Below, piece by piece: positions 5,057 through 7,180 of a DNA stretch of 7,180 nucleotides; the first letter of the stretch is position 1, and every line of letters starts with the position of its first letter. Under the pieces are notes generated by a model that was not told where the DNA came from, did no database searches, and was given only the letters and a program-made list of their open reading frames with translations. Source of the DNA: Planctomycetota bacterium (GTDB lineage: Bacteria > Planctomycetota > UBA1135); the NCBI GenBank assembly GCA_027623585.1, contig JAQBVK010000124.1:1-7180 (forward strand), in the 5' to 3' direction. A program made the translations under genes and the position numbers.

Positions 5057-6892
5057 TCAGGCGCTGCCGAGCACGCGTCCGCCTTTGCGGCGATTCGCCG
5101 GCAGAACCGCCTTGCGCAGCCGGATGCTCTTCGGCGTCACCTCGACCAGTTCGTCCACGCGAATGAACTCGATCGCGCGCTCCAGCGTCAACGGGGTCAC
5201 CGGCGTGAGTTGAACCGCGTCGTCGCTGCCCGAGGCGCGCACGTTGGTGAGTTTCTTGGTGCGGCAGGGGTTGACGTCGAGATCATTCTCGCGGTTGTGC
5301 TCGCCGATGATCATGCCTTCGTACACGCGCGTGCCCGGAGTCACGAACAGCATGCCGCGCGGCTCCAGGCCGAACAATCCGTAAGCAACCGCCTCGCCGG
5401 AGCGGTCCGAAATCAGCGATCCGGTGTTGCGGGCCTCGATCTCGCCGCGCCACCCTTCGTAGCCGAGCAAAATCGCGTTCATGATTCCGGTGCCGCGCGT
5501 GTCAGTCAGGAATTCGGTGCGGTAGCCAATCAGCCCTCGCGACGGCACGCTGAACTCGATCCGCACGCGCCCGTGGCCGTGGTTCACGAGATTGATCATG
5601 CGCCCTTTCCGCTCGGAGAGCTTCTGCGTGACGACGCCGACGTAGGGTTCGTCGCAGTCCACGAACAAGTGCTCGATCGGTTCGAGCTTCTCCCCGGTCG
5701 GGTTCGTTTGGAAGATGATTTCCGGACGGCCGACGGTGAGCTCGAAGCCTTCGCGGCGCATCGTCTCGAGCAGAATCGCCATCTGGAACTCGCCGCGGCC
5801 CTGCACGGTGTAGGTGTCCTCGCCCTCGTTGGCGACGACACGCAGCGCCACGTTGTGCAAGGTTTCCTTGAGCAGGCGCTCGCGCAGCTTGGTGGACTGC
5901 ACGAATTTGCCTTCTTGTCCTGAGAACGGCGAATTGTTCACCGCGAAGCGCATCGCGATGGTCGGCTCGTCCACCGCCACGCGCTTGAGTGCTTTCGGCG
6001 CGGATTCGGCGCAAATTGTGTCGCCGATCTCAGCGTTCTCAGCGCCTGCCAGAATCGCGATCTGGCCGGCCTTCAATTCTTCGACCGTGCGGAACCCAAC
6101 GCCCTCATAGACCGCCAAGGAAGTGCTGCGCATCGCGGTCGGCTCGCCGTCGCGTCCCATCCGGACCAAGCGATCGCCCTTGTGCACGGAACCGTTCACC
6201 ACCCGGCCCACCGCCAAGCGTCCGACGAAGTCGGACCAGCCGAGGTTCGACACCATCATCTGGAACGGCGCGTCCGGATCGTAGGAAGGCGGCGGCATGT
6301 GCTCGAGGATCGCGTTATAAAGCGGCTGCAGACTCGTGCGCGGCGCATCGAGGGTCGGTCCAGCCACGCCGTCGCGGCCGACGGCGTAGAGCACCGGAAA
6401 CTCGATCTGCTGGTCGTCGGCGTCGAGATCGATGAAGAGGTCGTAGATCTCTTGAAGCACTTCCTCGGGACGCGCGTCAGGACGGTCGACCTTGTTGACG
6501 ATCACCACCACTTTGAGGTGCGCGGCCAGCGCCTTGCCGAGCACGAAGCGCGTCTGCGGCAGCGGGCCTTCGGAGGCGTCCACCAACAGAATCGCGCCGT
6601 CCACCATCTGCAACGCGCGCTCGACTTCCCCGCCGAAGTCGGCGTGTCCCGGCGTGTCCAGCACGTTGATGCGGATGCCCTTGTAGAGGAAGGAGCAATT
6701 TTTTGCGGCGATCGTGATGCCGCGCTCGCGCTCCAGGTCCATGCTGTCCATCACACGCTCGCTGAGCTCGGCTCCGTCGCGGAAGGTGCCGCTCTGGCGC
6801 AGCAATTGGTCCACGAGCGTGGTTTTACCGTGGTCCACGTGCGCGATGATCGCGATATTGCGGACGTCCTGACGTTGTGCGAGCGTTTTCAC
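5057..6892 (-). CDS. typA: Translational GTPase TypA/BipA
   Basis: Ribosome-binding GTPase of the EF-G-like family, linked in other bacteria to large-subunit assembly at low temperature and stress adaptation. It has 611 residues from GTG 6892, matching the usual 600-615. GTPase motifs: P-loop AHVDHGKTT (17-25), RGIT (58-61, switch I), DTPGH (79-83), NKVD (133-136). The EF-Tu-like domain 2 and EF-G-like domains follow, then the TypA-specific C-terminus with PSRGLIGYRTEFLTDTRGTG and NPCRTKKLTNVRAS. The G5 element, normally Ser-Ala or Ser-Gly, reads Ala-Val-Gly (Val171-Gly172), an unusual substitution. GTG 6892 (VKTLAQRQDVRNIAIIAHVD) is chosen over the in-frame TTG at 6973. The extra 27 residues of that form are Arg-rich, unlike TypA, and overlap the methyltransferase remnant. 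A weak GGAAA lies about 7 nt upstream of the GTG. The gene is followed closely by DUF2007 and carbonic anhydrase genes. Confidence 0.97.
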   Translation of the reverse strand: MKTLAQRQDVRNIAIIAHVDHGKTTLVDQLLRQSGTFRDGAELSERVMDSMDLERERGITIAAKNCSFLYKGIRINVLDTPGHADFGGEVERALQMVDGAILLVDASEGPLPQTRFVLGKALAAHLKVVVIVNKVDRPDARPEEVLQEIYDLFIDLDADDQQIEFPVLYAVGRDGVAGPTLDAPRTSLQPLYNAILEHMPPPSYDPDAPFQMMVSNLGWSDFVGRLAVGRVVNGSVHKGDRLVRMGRDGEPTAMRSTSLAVYEGVGFRTVEELKAGQIAILAGAENAEIGDTICAESAPKALKRVAVDEPTIAMRFAVNNSPFSGQEGKFVQSTKLRERLLKETLHNVALRVVANEGEDTYTVQGRGEFQMAILLETMRREGFELTVGRPEIIFQTNPTGEKLEPIEHLFVDCDEPYVGVVTQKLSERKGRMINLVNHGHGRVRIEFSVPSRGLIGYRTEFLTDTRGTGIMNAILLGYEGWRGEIEARNTGSLISDRSGEAVAYGLFGLEPRGMLFVTPGTRVYEGMIIGEHNRENDLDVNPCRTKKLTNVRASGSDDAVQLTPVTPLTLERAIEFIRVDELVEVTPKSIRLRKAVLPANRRKGGRVLGSA

Positions 6893-7180
6893 GGCGTTTT
6901 CCGAGCCGCACAGTGTACGGTTGCGCCGCCATTCCCGCCGCGCCGTCGATCGCCCGTTGCGGCCGTTCGGCAATCGCGAGCCAGCCGTAGCCGCGCAGGC
7001 GCGGCGTGCAGGAGATCATGCGGAGACCCGCGCTCGACAGCAATGCGCAGAGCCCGTCCTCGCTGAAGCGCTCGGCCCAGCGCCCGGACCAGTGCCGAGG
7101 TCGAGCACGCGCTCCGCCCCGGCCGGAAGGTGTTCGGCGAGGGTGCCGCAATGCTCGCGCCAGGGTCCGAGTTCGCCTAC
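6825..7180 (-). pseudogene. Class I SAM-dependent methyltransferase remnant, internally deleted and frameshifted
   Basis: Two parts of one methyltransferase fold lie side by side in different frames. The first frame, open from the right edge, reads GPWREHCGTLAEHLP and then the SAM-binding motif I, VLDLGTGPG (about 7110-7084); it stops at TGA 7018-7016. Within a few bases of motif I, in the next frame, the sequence reads RWAERFSEDGLCALLSSAG, then RLRGYGWLAIAERP ending at 6960. That resembles the C-terminal end of such enzymes, where a helix precedes the last strands. The 100 or so residues that normally separate motif I from this end are absent, with the break at about 7080-7088. The second frame stays open to TAA 6827-6825, overlapping the typA start by 68 bp, though similarity fades after 6960. 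Lacking the central strands, the product should be inactive. An assembly collapse would look the same. The 5' end lies outside the window and the substrate is unknown. Confidence 0.5.

Noticed and set aside
4322..5923. A 533-codon plus-strand open frame
   Set aside because: It runs antisense to carbonic anhydrase, the DUF2007 frame and typA, all recognisable proteins. Its product is a His/Arg/Ala-rich composition typical of antisense frames in G+C-rich genes, with no known motif.
6893..6973. A 27-residue N-terminal extension of TypA from TTG 6973
   Set aside because: The extension is Arg-rich and unlike TypA, overlaps the methyltransferase C-terminal segment, and GTG 6892 gives the normal family length.
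6182..7066. A 294-codon plus-strand open frame
   Set aside because: Antisense to the typA 5' region and the methyltransferase remnant. The HLQRALDFPAEVGV-type sequence is the reverse reading of the TypA GTPase domain.

Overview
All genes in this 7.2 kb window lie on the minus strand, so transcription runs from high to low coordinates. The DNA is visibly G+C-rich with strong G/C third-position bias. It encodes an RND efflux pump with a lipoprotein adaptor, which points to a diderm (Gram-negative-type) bacterium. I cannot place the phylum. The sigma factor is divergent enough to suggest a lineage away from the well-studied proteobacteria.

In transcription order the layout is: (1) a broken class I SAM-dependent methyltransferase remnant at the right edge (7180 to about 6960, frame open to 6825); (2) typA/bipA, a ribosome-associated translational GTPase (6892 to 5057); (3) a short DUF2007-type protein (about 5036 to 4806) whose frame has no ATG/GTG/TTG start upstream of its domain; (4) a beta-class carbonic anhydrase (4777 to 4160); (5) a 92-bp intergenic gap with two small hairpins, a 9-bp tandem duplication and an A/T-rich promoter-like block; (6) a sigma-70-family sigma factor (4067 to 2994); (7) a 27-bp gap holding a perfect 10-bp-stem hairpin that overlaps the next start codon; (8) a lipoprotein periplasmic adaptor (2966 to 1830); (9) an RND permease that starts 3 bp later and runs off the left edge (1826 to 1).

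The close spacing suggests two blocks. The upstream block, typA-DUF2007-carbonic anhydrase, looks like housekeeping or stress adaptation. The downstream block, sigma-adaptor-permease, could form one transcription unit starting in the A/T-rich gap near 4080-4100. The most interesting hypothesis is that the sigma factor, which has changed residues at several promoter-contact positions, is co-transcribed with an efflux pump. The hairpin at the sigma/adaptor junction could set how much pump is made. No outer-membrane channel gene is visible; it may lie beyond the left edge or elsewhere.

I see no mobile element, CRISPR array, tRNA or rRNA. No stretch longer than 300 bp lacks a gene. Long plus-strand open frames are antisense shadows of the minus-strand genes.
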